Of a stretch of 64,000 nucleotides of DNA, positions 8,525 through 17,300 are shown in pieces. The position numbers and the translations under genes are program-made. The notes under the pieces are model-generated. The model was not told where the DNA came from and did not search any database. It was given only the letters and a program-made list of their open reading frames with translations. The stretch is taken from assembly GCF_002243515.1 (NCBI RefSeq), contig NZ_CP022657.1:3891501-3955500 (forward strand). The letters are read 5' to 3'. The stretch's first letter is position 1, and every line of letters starts with the position of its first letter. This DNA comes from Tumebacillus algifaecis (GTDB lineage Bacteria > Bacillota > Bacilli > Tumebacillales > Tumebacillaceae).

Positions 8525-9973
8525 ATGTCAGCAACCCTTTTGACCGGCTTTCGTCCAGATGTGGCCGTGCGCGAACAGCCGGATGGCACGCTGTCGATCT
8601 CGCTGTCCAGCCAGACCGTGCTGATTCGATCTGTACCGAACGGACTTGCTCGCGCCATTCGATGCTTGGCCACCACAGGAGCGAGCCAAGCTGACTTAGA
8701 GAAACTCGTGTTGGCGCATGATGGCATCGCGGGCATGTCGCTCTGGTATTATTGGCATCGGCAGTTTCTTCAGCTCAATTTCATCTGCTATCCGCTGGAG
8801 GTCGATCGTGTGCGCATTGCGACCGTTCTGTCCACCACACCCGAATTGCTGACCGCTTTCCCCGCCATCCGGCCCACCGACGCTTGTCAACTTTCCCGCT
8901 TCGCGAGCCTGCGCCTCGACCCGGAGCTTAGTTGCCTGCGCCTCGAGACGCCGCTGTCCCCTTTCGCTCTCCTCCTGCACGACCCGAGCGCTGTGACGCT
9001 GATCGGTGCCCTGTCCACCTCCAAAACGGTTGAAGAGCTCGCAGCCGTTCTGCCTGAGCACAGGGCGGTCATCGAACCGTTGCTCGCTCGTCTTTTGTTC
9101 GCGCGCCTCGCAGTCACCATAGACGAAACGGGCGCAACAGCTGAGACCAGCCATCCGACACTGCCGTACTGGGAATTTCATGATCTGCTTTTTCATAGTC
9201 AAAGCCGGATCGGCAGGTCTTCAGGCGCATTTGGTGGCACCTATCGCTTTGGCAAACACGATCCTCCCGCTCCGGTCGTCAAACCGAACATGTCGGAAGA
9301 AATCTATCCGCTGTACCGCCCTGATCTTTCGCAATTAATCGAGCAGGATGCCTCGTTCAGCGCCGTATTAAGCGCCCGTCGTTCGAAGCGCGCCTTCGAT
9401 GACGAGCATCCGCTCACTGGCCAACAGGTGGGGGAATTCCTGTATCGGGTGGCACGGATTCAAGAGCTCTTGCCCGCTTCGCCAAGCCATCGCGAACTGG
9501 AACTGAGCAAGCGTCCTTATCCGGCGGGAGGTGCGCTGTACGAACTCGACATCTACGTGGCGATCCTGCACAGTTTCGATCTGCCGCCTGGCTTGTACCA
9601 ATACAATCCGTTACAACACGAGCTGTGCAAGCTGTTCGAATCGACTGCTGAGTTGCAGAGCATGGTGCACACCTGCCGCCGCGCAGCTCTGCCCGATCAA
9701 GAAGCACCCGGTCAAACGCAAGCGCTGCTATTGATCACCTCCCGATTCCCTCGGCTGAGTTGGAAGTATGAGTCGATCGCCTATGCGACCACGCTCAAAA
9801 ACACGGGCGCCTTGTATCAGACGATGTATCTGGCCGCCGCAGCGATGGGGCTGGCCGGAACTGCGGTCGGCAGCGGGGATGCCGATCTGTTCGCCCGCCT
9901 GAGCGGAATCGACTATTATGAAGAAACGCTCGTCGGTGAATTTCTCCTCGGCACAGCAAAAGCCACACCCTGA
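8525..9973 (+). CDS. SagB-type FMN azoline dehydrogenase
   Basis: A 482-residue protein. The C-terminal half (about 260-482) is a nitroreductase-fold FMN domain: SARRSKRAF near 280, the SagB-specific RPYPAGGALYELDIYVAI near 327, GALYQTMYLAAAAMGLAGTA near 444, and VGEFLLGTA at the end. The N-terminal 240 residues are the less conserved SagB extension. It oxidises azolines made by the upstream cyclodehydratase to aromatic azoles. GGGGGAGG lies 6 nt before the ATG, 18 bp after the YcaO gene. The operon ends here, with a terminator overlapping the stop codon. No protease, methyltransferase or ABC exporter gene is in the operon. Confidence 0.9.
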   Translation: MSATLLTGFRPDVAVREQPDGTLSISLSSQTVLIRSVPNGLARAIRCLATTGASQADLEKLVLAHDGIAGMSLWYYWHRQFLQLNFICYPLEVDRVRIATVLSTTPELLTAFPAIRPTDACQLSRFASLRLDPELSCLRLETPLSPFALLLHDPSAVTLIGALSTSKTVEELAAVLPEHRAVIEPLLARLLFARLAVTIDETGATAETSHPTLPYWEFHDLLFHSQSRIGRSSGAFGGTYRFGKHDPPAPVVKPNMSEEIYPLYRPDLSQLIEQDASFSAVLSARRSKRAFDDEHPLTGQQVGEFLYRVARIQELLPASPSHRELELSKRPYPAGGALYELDIYVAILHSFDLPPGLYQYNPLQHELCKLFESTAELQSMVHTCRRAALPDQEAPGQTQALLLITSRFPRLSWKYESIAYATTLKNTGALYQTMYLAAAAMGLAGTAVGSGDADLFARLSGIDYYEETLVGEFLLGTAKATP

Positions 9974-9991
9974 GCGCAGGGTGTGGCTTTT
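9958..9991. terminator. Bidirectional terminator between sagB-like gene and giant kinase
   Basis: A perfect 14-bp stem (9958-9971 with 9978-9991) around GAGCGC, ending in TTTT on the plus strand and AAAA at its 5' side. The sagB stop codon lies in the loop region. Confidence 0.9.
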
Positions 9992-9992
9992 A

Positions 9993-12900
9993 CTATGGAA
10001 TAGGGACCACAAGGCGCAGCTTACAGCCTTCCCCGGGTGCAGAACTGACCAGTTGTTTGCCCCCCACTTCTTCGATCCGTTCGCGCATCGTCGTCAATCC
10101 AAATCCGAAAACAGAATCTTGGAAGCCGATTCCGTTATCGCGCAGTTCGAAGTGGATCGTGCCGTGCTCCTGATACAGACGGAACTGAAACTTGGTGCTC
10201 TTGCCGTGCCGCACACCGTTGGTCAGCCCCTCCTGCAAGGCGTGGTACAGCGTCTTCCGCAATTTTGCATCCAGATTCGGCATCGGGTCGATCTGATATT
10301 CGATCTCCAAACCGATCTGTGTTTGCGCATCGAGCAGCAATTTTTCGAGCGCTTGCCCGACCTCCATCTGCGAAATGTTATCTTTTAGCATCCGAACGGA
10401 GATCCGCACTTCGTGCAGACCGTTGCGAAGATTATCCTGGATCGCGTCCATGATTGGCAGCGCTTTGGTCAGATCTTTGGCTGCCAGCCGCTTGCAAGAC
10501 TCCATCTGCACCACGGAGGTGGTGAGCGTGTGGCCGATCACATCATGCAATTCGTGGGCGATGCGCGTTCGCTCCTCTAGCACCGCAACGTCAGACCATG
10601 CCCGCGCCGTCTCTGCGATCGATCGCTCCAGCTGTCGTTTCGATTCTTCGAGGTCGGCCGTGCGACTGCGCACCTTTTCCTCCAAGTTAGCGTACAGGTT
10701 GGCATTCTCGATCGAGATCGCCAACTGCGTGCTGAGCAACTGCAACAGCTCGACGCGCTCGTCGGTAAACGCATGCGTGGTCAAATTGTTTTCGAGATAG
10801 AGCAGTCCGACCTGCTTGGCCTGATGTCTGACCGGCAGGCACAAGAGCGATTTGACCTGACGAGTTTGCAACGAGAGATCATTTCGAAACAGCCCTTCCT
10901 GACAAGCATCATGCAACACCACGCTTTCACCCGTTCGCGTCACATAATGCACCACCGCCTGACTCACTTCCACCTCGGTATCGTGCGGGACAAATCGCCC
11001 ATGCTGTTCGAAGAGCATCGTCCCCACTTGTGCCCCCGCATTTTCCAGCAGGATCTGCATCATCTTTTCGATCAGCTTCGGCAGCACGATCTCACCTGTG
11101 ATCGCTTGGGCCGACTTGATCACGGCGAGGTAATCCAAATTGTGCTCCCGTTGGACCGCCGACAGCTCCTCCCCAAAGAGATGCGGGTAGCGCGCTTTCA
11201 TTTGCATGGCCTTGCTCTTCGCGCCCCATTTCAAAAAGGCATGGTAGGCGGCGCGCAAATAGGAATGGGCAATCTGCGTTTTGCCGATGTGCAGATAGAA
11301 GTTGGCCGCACACTCATGCGCAATCCCCTCGTCATTCCAGAACTGTTGCTCCAAAGCGCGGGAAACGGCCTGATCGTACAAATCCATCGCCCGTTGGCTG
11401 TGCCCCTTCAGGCGCGCGACTTCTGCGGCCAACAGAATCGATTTGTGCCGATAGTTCTCCGGACAGCGCTGTGCGGCGCGGTGAAGCAGTTTTTGCAAGC
11501 GACCGATCTTTTTCCACGCTTTCGTCTGCTCCTGCTCCTCCAACTGATCGAAATGCTGAGTAAGCGTCAGCGCATACAAATAAAAGAAATTGACCTCGAC
11601 AAAATGCCCGCGCGGAAACATCTTCTCCCGCTCCATCTCTTCGGCAAGCAGCAACGCCTGTCCATACTCCCCCGCCAAAAACAACAACAGCAACTTGCTG
11701 TACAAGTAGTTGAGCGGTTGCATCTGATTGGGTTGGCGACCTTCCAGCACCGTTTGGCGATATTTGGCCTCATCAAAATCTGGGTGGGACAGCTCGAACG
11801 GGCCTGCCCCCTGTCCGATCAGATTGCGGACGGCACCCATGAGAATCTGCGACGCTTGCAACAACCATTCGTTGTTGCTGATGCGCACGGCAGGCAGTCC
11901 CTTTTGCAATTCGGCCTGCACCTCATCCAACGGGATGCCGCTGGCGATCATCCCATGCACCTTCATGACCAGAGAGTTGGCAAAGATTCGCAGGTCCCCT
12001 GTCTCCTGCGCCCGTTGCAAGACGGTCGCAAACGATCGGTTGACATCGCGCATCGGTGCGACAAATGGCATGATGTTGGTCGTATAGCTAAACAAGCCCT
12101 GACAGCTGACCCCGCCTTGCCGTCTCCAATAGGCCACTTCTGTCTCCACACCCAACTGCCCATAGGCCGCGCTCAGTTCAAAGTTACCGCGTTGTGCGAC
12201 CAGATTCCCGTACATGATATAGGCGGTGCAGGTCGGTGCCGCCGGCCCATGCGCCAAGGAGAGTTCTAGGATCTTCAAAATCAGCCGGATCATCACTTTT
12301 TCATCGACCACCAGCATCACCACTGCCATCGCCCACAAAATTTCCATCTGCGCGATCACCTTGGCATCGCTGGCGAACGGCAAAGCGGTCACGTTCTGAA
12401 TGCGCTTTTTGGTCAGGCGGCTTCTGATCCTCACATAGGCGGCCGTCCGCGAGGCCACGTCCGATTGCAACGGACGCTTCATGCCAAATTGTCGCAACGC
12501 CTCCATCCCCAGTTCGAACGACTTCTGGGCGCGATTCTCTCTGGAGACGGTCAAAATCCGAAATTTATAGATCGGCAGTTTCTCCACATCCGTTTTCGCA
12601 TGCTGTAGCAGCAGAGCAAAATAACGATCCGCCTCTGCAACCTGTCCACCAAAGGACACCAGTTCGAAACGCTCTCGATACAGCTCAAACGTCAAGGCGT
12701 GCTGATCCTGCCAACAGTTTTCCGTCAGCAGCGCGATCCCATTTTCACAAAAACGCAAGGCTTGTTCATAATCGAGCGCTGCCTTAGCACGTTTGGCAAC
12801 CGCCAGATTGAGTTGTGCCACATATTCGCGCTCCGCTTGAGTTTCCAGTCGGTCCAACGCGCGATTAAAATGATTCACCTGTTCATACTGCAAGTCTGCA

Positions 12901-15062
12901 GAAAGGTCTGCGTCTGAACCGGTTTGCAACTGTCTGGCGAGCAGTAGGTGAATGCGCTTTTTTTCATCCTCCGCCACCGACGCATAGGCGGCCTGTTGGA
13001 TGCGGTCATGCGCAAATTGCAATTGGTTTTGCCACTCGATCTGCTCATCCGCTTCTGGCAAGCGATACAGCCACTGACTGCTTGTGCCTTTCGCATAGAG
13101 CAGACGCTCTTCGATCAACAAGAGCAGATCGCGGGCGATCGCAGAGAGCTCGGTTGTCAACACATGCTGCAAGGTCTCCAGTGAAAACGTCATCCCGATA
13201 CAGGCGGCCGCTCCTAACAGGTGGCGCGCGCGCTCCGGCAATTCCCTGATCGTGCTCAGAATGTATTCAACTTGGCTTTCGTTCACCGCTAAGGCGTTGA
13301 TGGTGTCCATGTCCCATCGCCACTCTCCGGTCTGCACCTCTAAACTGAGCAATCCTTTTGCGGGCAACGCTTGCACAAACTGTTTGACCACAAACGGGCT
13401 GCCTCCCGTTTTCTCCGTCACCGATTGGGCCAACTGAGCGACGCTTTCACCCGAACTGCGCAGCGTGTCCTGTAACAGCTTTTGCACATCGAACACCGTA
13501 AGCGGACGCACGTGCATTTCGATCAAGGTAGCTTGTCCAGTCTGCAATTTGGCGATGCGCTCTAACAACGGGATGTCGGCGCCCTCCTGCTCGACCCGAT
13601 AACTGCCGATCACCAGCAGATGCGGAATCTTGCGCTCCGTCAACAACACTGCGATCAGATGAGCAGAGGCCGGGTCGGCCCATTGCAGATCGTCGAGAAA
13701 GAGCAGGACGGGATGTTGAGCGGTCGGCAGAATGCTGAGCACTTGAAGAATGGCCAGCAGAAAGCGGTTGTTCGTTTCCTGGGCCGGCAATATCGGAACG
13801 GGCGGCTGTGATCCGACGATCAATTTTAACGCAGGAAGCGCCTCCACCAGCACGCCGCTCAGTTGACCCAACGCGCGCAAGATCTCCTCTTTCCACCAAG
13901 CAATGCTCACTTCGCCTTCTGCCAAAATGCGCATCACCCATTGCTTGAGCGCTTGCAACACACCTTCATAAGGCGCATGTCTGATGTTTTGTTCAAATTT
14001 TCCTTCGAGAAAGCAAACCGGCTCCTCTGAGACACGATGGTTTAACTCGCGCACCAGTGTAGATTTGCCAATTCCAGCCGGGCCGACGAGCAACACCCCT
14101 TCACTGCCTCCGCGCCGCGTGCGTTCGAACGCCGCTTGCAGTGTCTCCATCTCCCGCTCCCGACCGTACACCAGATTGGAGAGATGAAAATGCTCAGAAC
14201 GGTCTTCCTCGCCGAGGATGAGGTCCTCGATCCGCCCGTGTTCACGCCATTGATCTTTGCAACGCGTCAAATCATGCAACAGACCAAAAGCGCTCTGATA
14301 GCGCTCCTCTGCGTCTTTTGCCAAACATTTCAGCACCAGATCACCAAGGATCGTCGGCACTTGCGGATTGAGCAGAGCTGGCGATACCGCCTCCTGCGTA
14401 AAATGCTGATAGATCAATTTGACAGCGTTTTGTTCTTCAAAAGGCAGTCGTCCGGTCAGCATCTCATAGAAGATGACGCCCGCCGAGTACAGGTCGGAAC
14501 GATGATCTGCCATTCGGTTCATGCGCCCGGTCTGCTCCGGTGAACTGTAGGCGCTGTATGATTCGAAAACCTGCTCGTCCGACCGTTCGTCGGGGAGCCA
14601 AGCCGCACTGGAAAAATTGGTGATTTTCACAACAGGTTCGACCGATCGCACCAACAGGTTCTCGGGGCGCAGATCGCGATGGATGATGTTTTTGCGATGC
14701 AGTTGCAAAATCGCTTCTGCCAAAGCGATAGCCAGATCGAAAAAGCGTGACAGGTGCAAGCGCTCCATGTCCAACACCTGTCTCAGCATCTCACCGCCGC
14801 CATCTTCCAGCAGGAGCAACCACGTGTGCCGATAACGCTCCAGTCCGATCGGAGCGACCACGCCTAGCGAAGCGGCCCGTTTCGCCATCTCATACTCATA
14901 TTTGAGCTTTAATACATCTTGCGGAGTCGGATATTCCATCTGCAACGTCTTGATCAGCACCCGCTTCCCTGTCCTGGCGCAACTTGCCCGATAGAGCACG
15001 GTCTGCTGTTCTTGGTGCAACAATTCGAACGCCTCATATTCAGAGTCTGCTGGAAACTGCAT
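9993..15062 (-). CDS. Giant Ser/Thr (pseudo)kinase-AAA ATPase-GAF-histidine kinase
   Basis: A 1689-residue multidomain signalling protein. In order: a protein-kinase-like domain (about 10-270), with VLIKTL at K38, HRDLRPENLL at 128 and the signature SPEQTGRMNR; an AAA/NTPase module with Walker A GPAGIGKST (about 327-335) and Walker B VLLFLDDLQWAD; a long helical TPR-like middle; a GAF domain (about 1300-1460); a coiled linker; and a NarL-type histidine kinase with ERTRIAHELHD (phosphoacceptor His near 1505) and ATPase motifs NGVRHG and DNGIGF. The kinase domain has NFS in place of DFG and no Gly-rich loop, so catalysis by it is doubtful. The start is the ATG at 15062, 8 nt after GGAGG. It likely phosphorylates the response regulator at 5098-5790. 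Confidence 0.9.
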   Translation of the reverse strand: MQFPADSEYEAFELLHQEQQTVLYRASCARTGKRVLIKTLQMEYPTPQDVLKLKYEYEMAKRAASLGVVAPIGLERYRHTWLLLLEDGGGEMLRQVLDMERLHLSRFFDLAIALAEAILQLHRKNIIHRDLRPENLLVRSVEPVVKITNFSSAAWLPDERSDEQVFESYSAYSSPEQTGRMNRMADHRSDLYSAGVIFYEMLTGRLPFEEQNAVKLIYQHFTQEAVSPALLNPQVPTILGDLVLKCLAKDAEERYQSAFGLLHDLTRCKDQWREHGRIEDLILGEEDRSEHFHLSNLVYGREREMETLQAAFERTRRGGSEGVLLVGPAGIGKSTLVRELNHRVSEEPVCFLEGKFEQNIRHAPYEGVLQALKQWVMRILAEGEVSIAWWKEEILRALGQLSGVLVEALPALKLIVGSQPPVPILPAQETNNRFLLAILQVLSILPTAQHPVLLFLDDLQWADPASAHLIAVLLTERKIPHLLVIGSYRVEQEGADIPLLERIAKLQTGQATLIEMHVRPLTVFDVQKLLQDTLRSSGESVAQLAQSVTEKTGGSPFVVKQFVQALPAKGLLSLEVQTGEWRWDMDTINALAVNESQVEYILSTIRELPERARHLLGAAACIGMTFSLETLQHVLTTELSAIARDLLLLIEERLLYAKGTSSQWLYRLPEADEQIEWQNQLQFAHDRIQQAAYASVAEDEKKRIHLLLARQLQTGSDADLSADLQYEQVNHFNRALDRLETQAEREYVAQLNLAVAKRAKAALDYEQALRFCENGIALLTENCWQDQHALTFELYRERFELVSFGGQVAEADRYFALLLQHAKTDVEKLPIYKFRILTVSRENRAQKSFELGMEALRQFGMKRPLQSDVASRTAAYVRIRSRLTKKRIQNVTALPFASDAKVIAQMEILWAMAVVMLVVDEKVMIRLILKILELSLAHGPAAPTCTAYIMYGNLVAQRGNFELSAAYGQLGVETEVAYWRRQGGVSCQGLFSYTTNIMPFVAPMRDVNRSFATVLQRAQETGDLRIFANSLVMKVHGMIASGIPLDEVQAELQKGLPAVRISNNEWLLQASQILMGAVRNLIGQGAGPFELSHPDFDEAKYRQTVLEGRQPNQMQPLNYLYSKLLLLFLAGEYGQALLLAEEMEREKMFPRGHFVEVNFFYLYALTLTQHFDQLEEQEQTKAWKKIGRLQKLLHRAAQRCPENYRHKSILLAAEVARLKGHSQRAMDLYDQAVSRALEQQFWNDEGIAHECAANFYLHIGKTQIAHSYLRAAYHAFLKWGAKSKAMQMKARYPHLFGEELSAVQREHNLDYLAVIKSAQAITGEIVLPKLIEKMMQILLENAGAQVGTMLFEQHGRFVPHDTEVEVSQAVVHYVTRTGESVVLHDACQEGLFRNDLSLQTRQVKSLLCLPVRHQAKQVGLLYLENNLTTHAFTDERVELLQLLSTQLAISIENANLYANLEEKVRSRTADLEESKRQLERSIAETARAWSDVAVLEERTRIAHELHDVIGHTLTTSVVQMESCKRLAAKDLTKALPIMDAIQDNLRNGLHEVRISVRMLKDNISQMEVGQALEKLLLDAQTQIGLEIEYQIDPMPNLDAKLRKTLYHALQEGLTNGVRHGKSTKFQFRLYQEHGTIHFELRDNGIGFQDSVFGFGLTTMRERIEEVGGKQLVSSAPGEGCKLRLVVPIP

Positions 15063-15093
15063 ACTGCACACCTCCGTCCGTTCCGTCATGTCT

Positions 15094-15147
15094 AGTCATA
15101 TATTGCGATCAAAAGTCATATATGACTAAAATTAAAAACCCATGACT
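15094..15147. promoter_or_regulatory. Symmetric four-half-site operator upstream of the giant kinase
   Basis: AGTCAT occurs at 15094 and 15114, and its complement ATGACT at 15122 and 15142. The central pair forms the perfect palindrome AGTCATATATGACT (15114-15127), and the outer half-sites lie exactly 20 bp on either side, so the whole 54-bp block is a dyad centred at 15120.5. It lies 32-85 bp upstream of the kinase start codon. Confidence 0.6.
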
Positions 15148-15149
15148 GA

Positions 15150-15898
15150 AATCTATCGTAATTCAAAGATATGATATGCTCAAGAACTGCTTGATCTAGA
15201 TGTTAGGGTCTTCACTCGTTTGTTAATCGCTATCCACAAGTGGTTTAACATCGAATCCCCTCACCTGTCAAGGCCTACGATTCGGTCGCACAGCAAGAAG
15301 CGTCTGCGCTGAGAACTTCCTTCGTGCTGCCGATCGACGTGCTGAGACAGCTCTCTTGCCCGGTGTTGGGCAACGCTATCGTGTCCTATTAGACGCTGCT
15401 ACCCAACTCGCCTTGCAGTACGAAGTGACGAGCGCACTCTTGGGATCGACTGTTCCCTGTTGCGAACAGCCCCCTCACTTGCCAAGAGCCACTTCGCCTG
15501 CGTACTGCTCCCCGATGCGCGGTGCTCGGCTGTTTCAGCCACAGCGTCTGGGCCGCCCCCACGTTTGCCCAGCTGATGGCAGAGTTCGACGCACCCTGCT
15601 CGTCGGTGGGCCCGCAAGCCCCTACATGGACGGCAGGCAGTTCGAAACAGATTCCTTACCGAAGTCAGATGACGTTCGATTCCAGCAGTCCCCAATCGTA
15701 AACGTGAAATAGATTGGCATCAAAAACAGAACATGAGCTTGCAGACATCATCGCAAGCCACAAGCAAGTCTGCTCGACCACGACAGCTACTCGCCAACTG
15801 TATGGGAGGCACGCGCAGACTCAACGAATGTTACGACCCGATCGTCCTTCACACGCCCGATCGTTTTCAACTAGAAGAAGAGGAAGTGACGTTATCCC
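15150..15898. other. Long intergenic stretch, possibly degenerate coding sequence
   Basis: About 750 bp without a gene I can support. Base composition is coding-like (GC-rich), and several frames stay open for 60-118 codons, but none has a ribosome site or a recognisable domain, and plausible peptide stretches change frame. A 60-codon frame at 15733-15915 overlaps the next gene by 17 bp without a ribosome site. This may be a decayed gene. Confidence 0.4.
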
Positions 15899-16879
15899 AT
15901 GCAGAATCCGTTTGAAAATCCGCCGCGCACAACCCGCCAACTGCCGTTTACCGGCATCGAGTTTGGAGGCGTGCGCGAAGCTCCCCCGATCGCTCAGTTG
16001 CGCGGCGAGCTGAATCAGCATTTATTTGCCTTGACTGCAGACCTGCCTGAGCCGCTATGCGCCGAAGCGCATCAGGTCCTGCGCGGATACTCAGGCGGGG
16101 ATGGCGATTTCTACCGCCTTTTTTACACCCCGATCTGGTCTTTTCTGCACTGGGTACCGGAAGCGAGCGGCCAAGCGGCCGATGCAATACTGCTGCAGGA
16201 AGCTCAGAAAGCACATGCGATGTCCCTGTTTCTCTATCTCTGGGACGACCACCTGTCCGATCATCTGCTGCCTGTCGATCTGCTTCGGCTGCAAGTTCGC
16301 ACGCTGGCCTGGCAGAGCTTTGCATCGCGAAGCCGCTCGCTGTGCAAACGCATCGGGACCAACCCGAGCTTGCCCGATTGGCATGCCAACTCTTATCTCG
16401 CCTCTCTCCATCGACCGCGACACGTATTGAATCTGGAGGACTACTGCCAACAGTTTCAACAACAGGTATCGATTTGGACAGTGGTTCCCTATCTGTTGGG
16501 CAGCGTCGTAGGAGGTGACGAGTCGGCGTCTGCCCTCGCCCGCCTGATCATGAATTTCGCGGTGGCTTGGCGATTGCTCGACGATGTGCAGGACATTGAA
16601 CACGATCTGCTGCGCGGGACAGAGTCGGCCGTCTGGATCGAATTGGACCCAAGCGGCAAAGAACTGTGGGCTGCCTGCCACTCCCAGCCGCAATCTGCAG
16701 AAGCGTGGGCCGAGCTGGTGCAACACATTCAAGGCTCGGGCTGCTTGCAACGACTGTTACATCTGATCGACTGCAACTTGCAGACCGCATCGGCAACGGC
16801 CGCCGCCCAAGGCTGGTTTGGCATCGTGCAAGAACTTGAGCAGTGCAGACAAGGGATTGGCATCCGTCCCAAGCGTTAA
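15899..16879 (+). CDS. Class I isoprenoid synthase-like protein
   Basis: A 326-residue, mostly helical protein. Two metal-binding Asp clusters are visible. The first is DDHLSD at 116-121 within FLYLWDDHLSD, and the second is DDVQD at 228-232 within AWRLLDDVQDIEHD. The second is the textbook prenyltransferase DDxxD; the first has the DDxxxD spacing seen in some terpene cyclases. The N-terminal GGKR/R motif that binds isopentenyl diphosphate is not evident, so chain elongation is doubtful. Terpene cyclisation or prenyl transfer to another acceptor, as in ComQ, is possible. GAGGAAG precedes the ATG. It stands alone about 0.8 kb past the giant kinase; a link to the peptide locus is speculation. 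Confidence 0.75.
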   Translation: MQNPFENPPRTTRQLPFTGIEFGGVREAPPIAQLRGELNQHLFALTADLPEPLCAEAHQVLRGYSGGDGDFYRLFYTPIWSFLHWVPEASGQAADAILLQEAQKAHAMSLFLYLWDDHLSDHLLPVDLLRLQVRTLAWQSFASRSRSLCKRIGTNPSLPDWHANSYLASLHRPRHVLNLEDYCQQFQQQVSIWTVVPYLLGSVVGGDESASALARLIMNFAVAWRLLDDVQDIEHDLLRGTESAVWIELDPSGKELWAACHSQPQSAEAWAELVQHIQGSGCLQRLLHLIDCNLQTASATAAAQGWFGIVQELEQCRQGIGIRPKR

Positions 16880-17300
16880 AATTTTGACACGCGAAGTGAA
16901 CCTGTTCCGATCACCGCAAGTCGGGCTCGCTCTTTGCTGGGAACGATCTCAGCGGTTGACTGCTGTCCGGCTGGCATCAAGCAGTTGCCGAAATCGAACA
17001 CTTCTCGCGAACCAATTCTCGAGATTGCGCGAGATATGCGATACATTTATTACCTGCAAGACATGCAGTACATCCATTACAGGCAGTAGATGCAAATCTT
17101 AAAATAGATCCCTTTCATGCGATACACCTTTTATACGTGATGCATCCGTTACACCGTTACACGCCATCGTCATACGAAAAAAGGGAGGCCCTCCGCGGGT
17201 CTCCCTTGCTTGTTCTGTCCGTCTCGTCAATGTAAAAAAGCTGAACCTCCGACCGAATCTGTGCGTGCCTGAGCACAAATGGATGTCCGACCCGCTCTCG
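16880..17300. other. Intergenic region with loose repeats and a terminator
   Basis: No gene is supported. Between 17037 and 17150 a loose motif of the form (G)ATxCATxxATTAC/xxGTTAC recurs four or five times at irregular spacing. At 17177-17205 there is a terminator for hisZ (listed separately). Confidence 0.5.
17177..17205 (-). terminator. Terminator of hisZ
   Basis: On the minus strand GGGAGACCC and GGGCCTCCC pair (one G-U) around a 5-nt loop, followed by TTTTTT. It lies about 100 bp past the hisZ stop. Confidence 0.75.

Noticed and set aside
10773..12269. A 498-codon frame on the plus strand inside the giant kinase gene.
   Set aside because: It is the reverse-strand shadow of a GC-rich gene; the composition is unlike a protein (very His/Leu/Arg rich).
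15356..15712. A 118-codon plus-strand frame upstream of the isoprenoid synthase-like gene.
   Set aside because: No ribosome site, no domain, and the better-looking peptide stretches in this area change frame; at most a decayed gene.
15733..15915. A 60-codon frame that could be a peptide partner (ComX-like) of the isoprenoid synthase-like protein.
   Set aside because: No ribosome site, it overlaps the synthase start, and a ComX peptide would be expected downstream of ComQ.
17037..17150. A tandem repeat with ATxCATxxATTAC-like units.
   Set aside because: Units vary in sequence and spacing; too weak to be called a repeat array.
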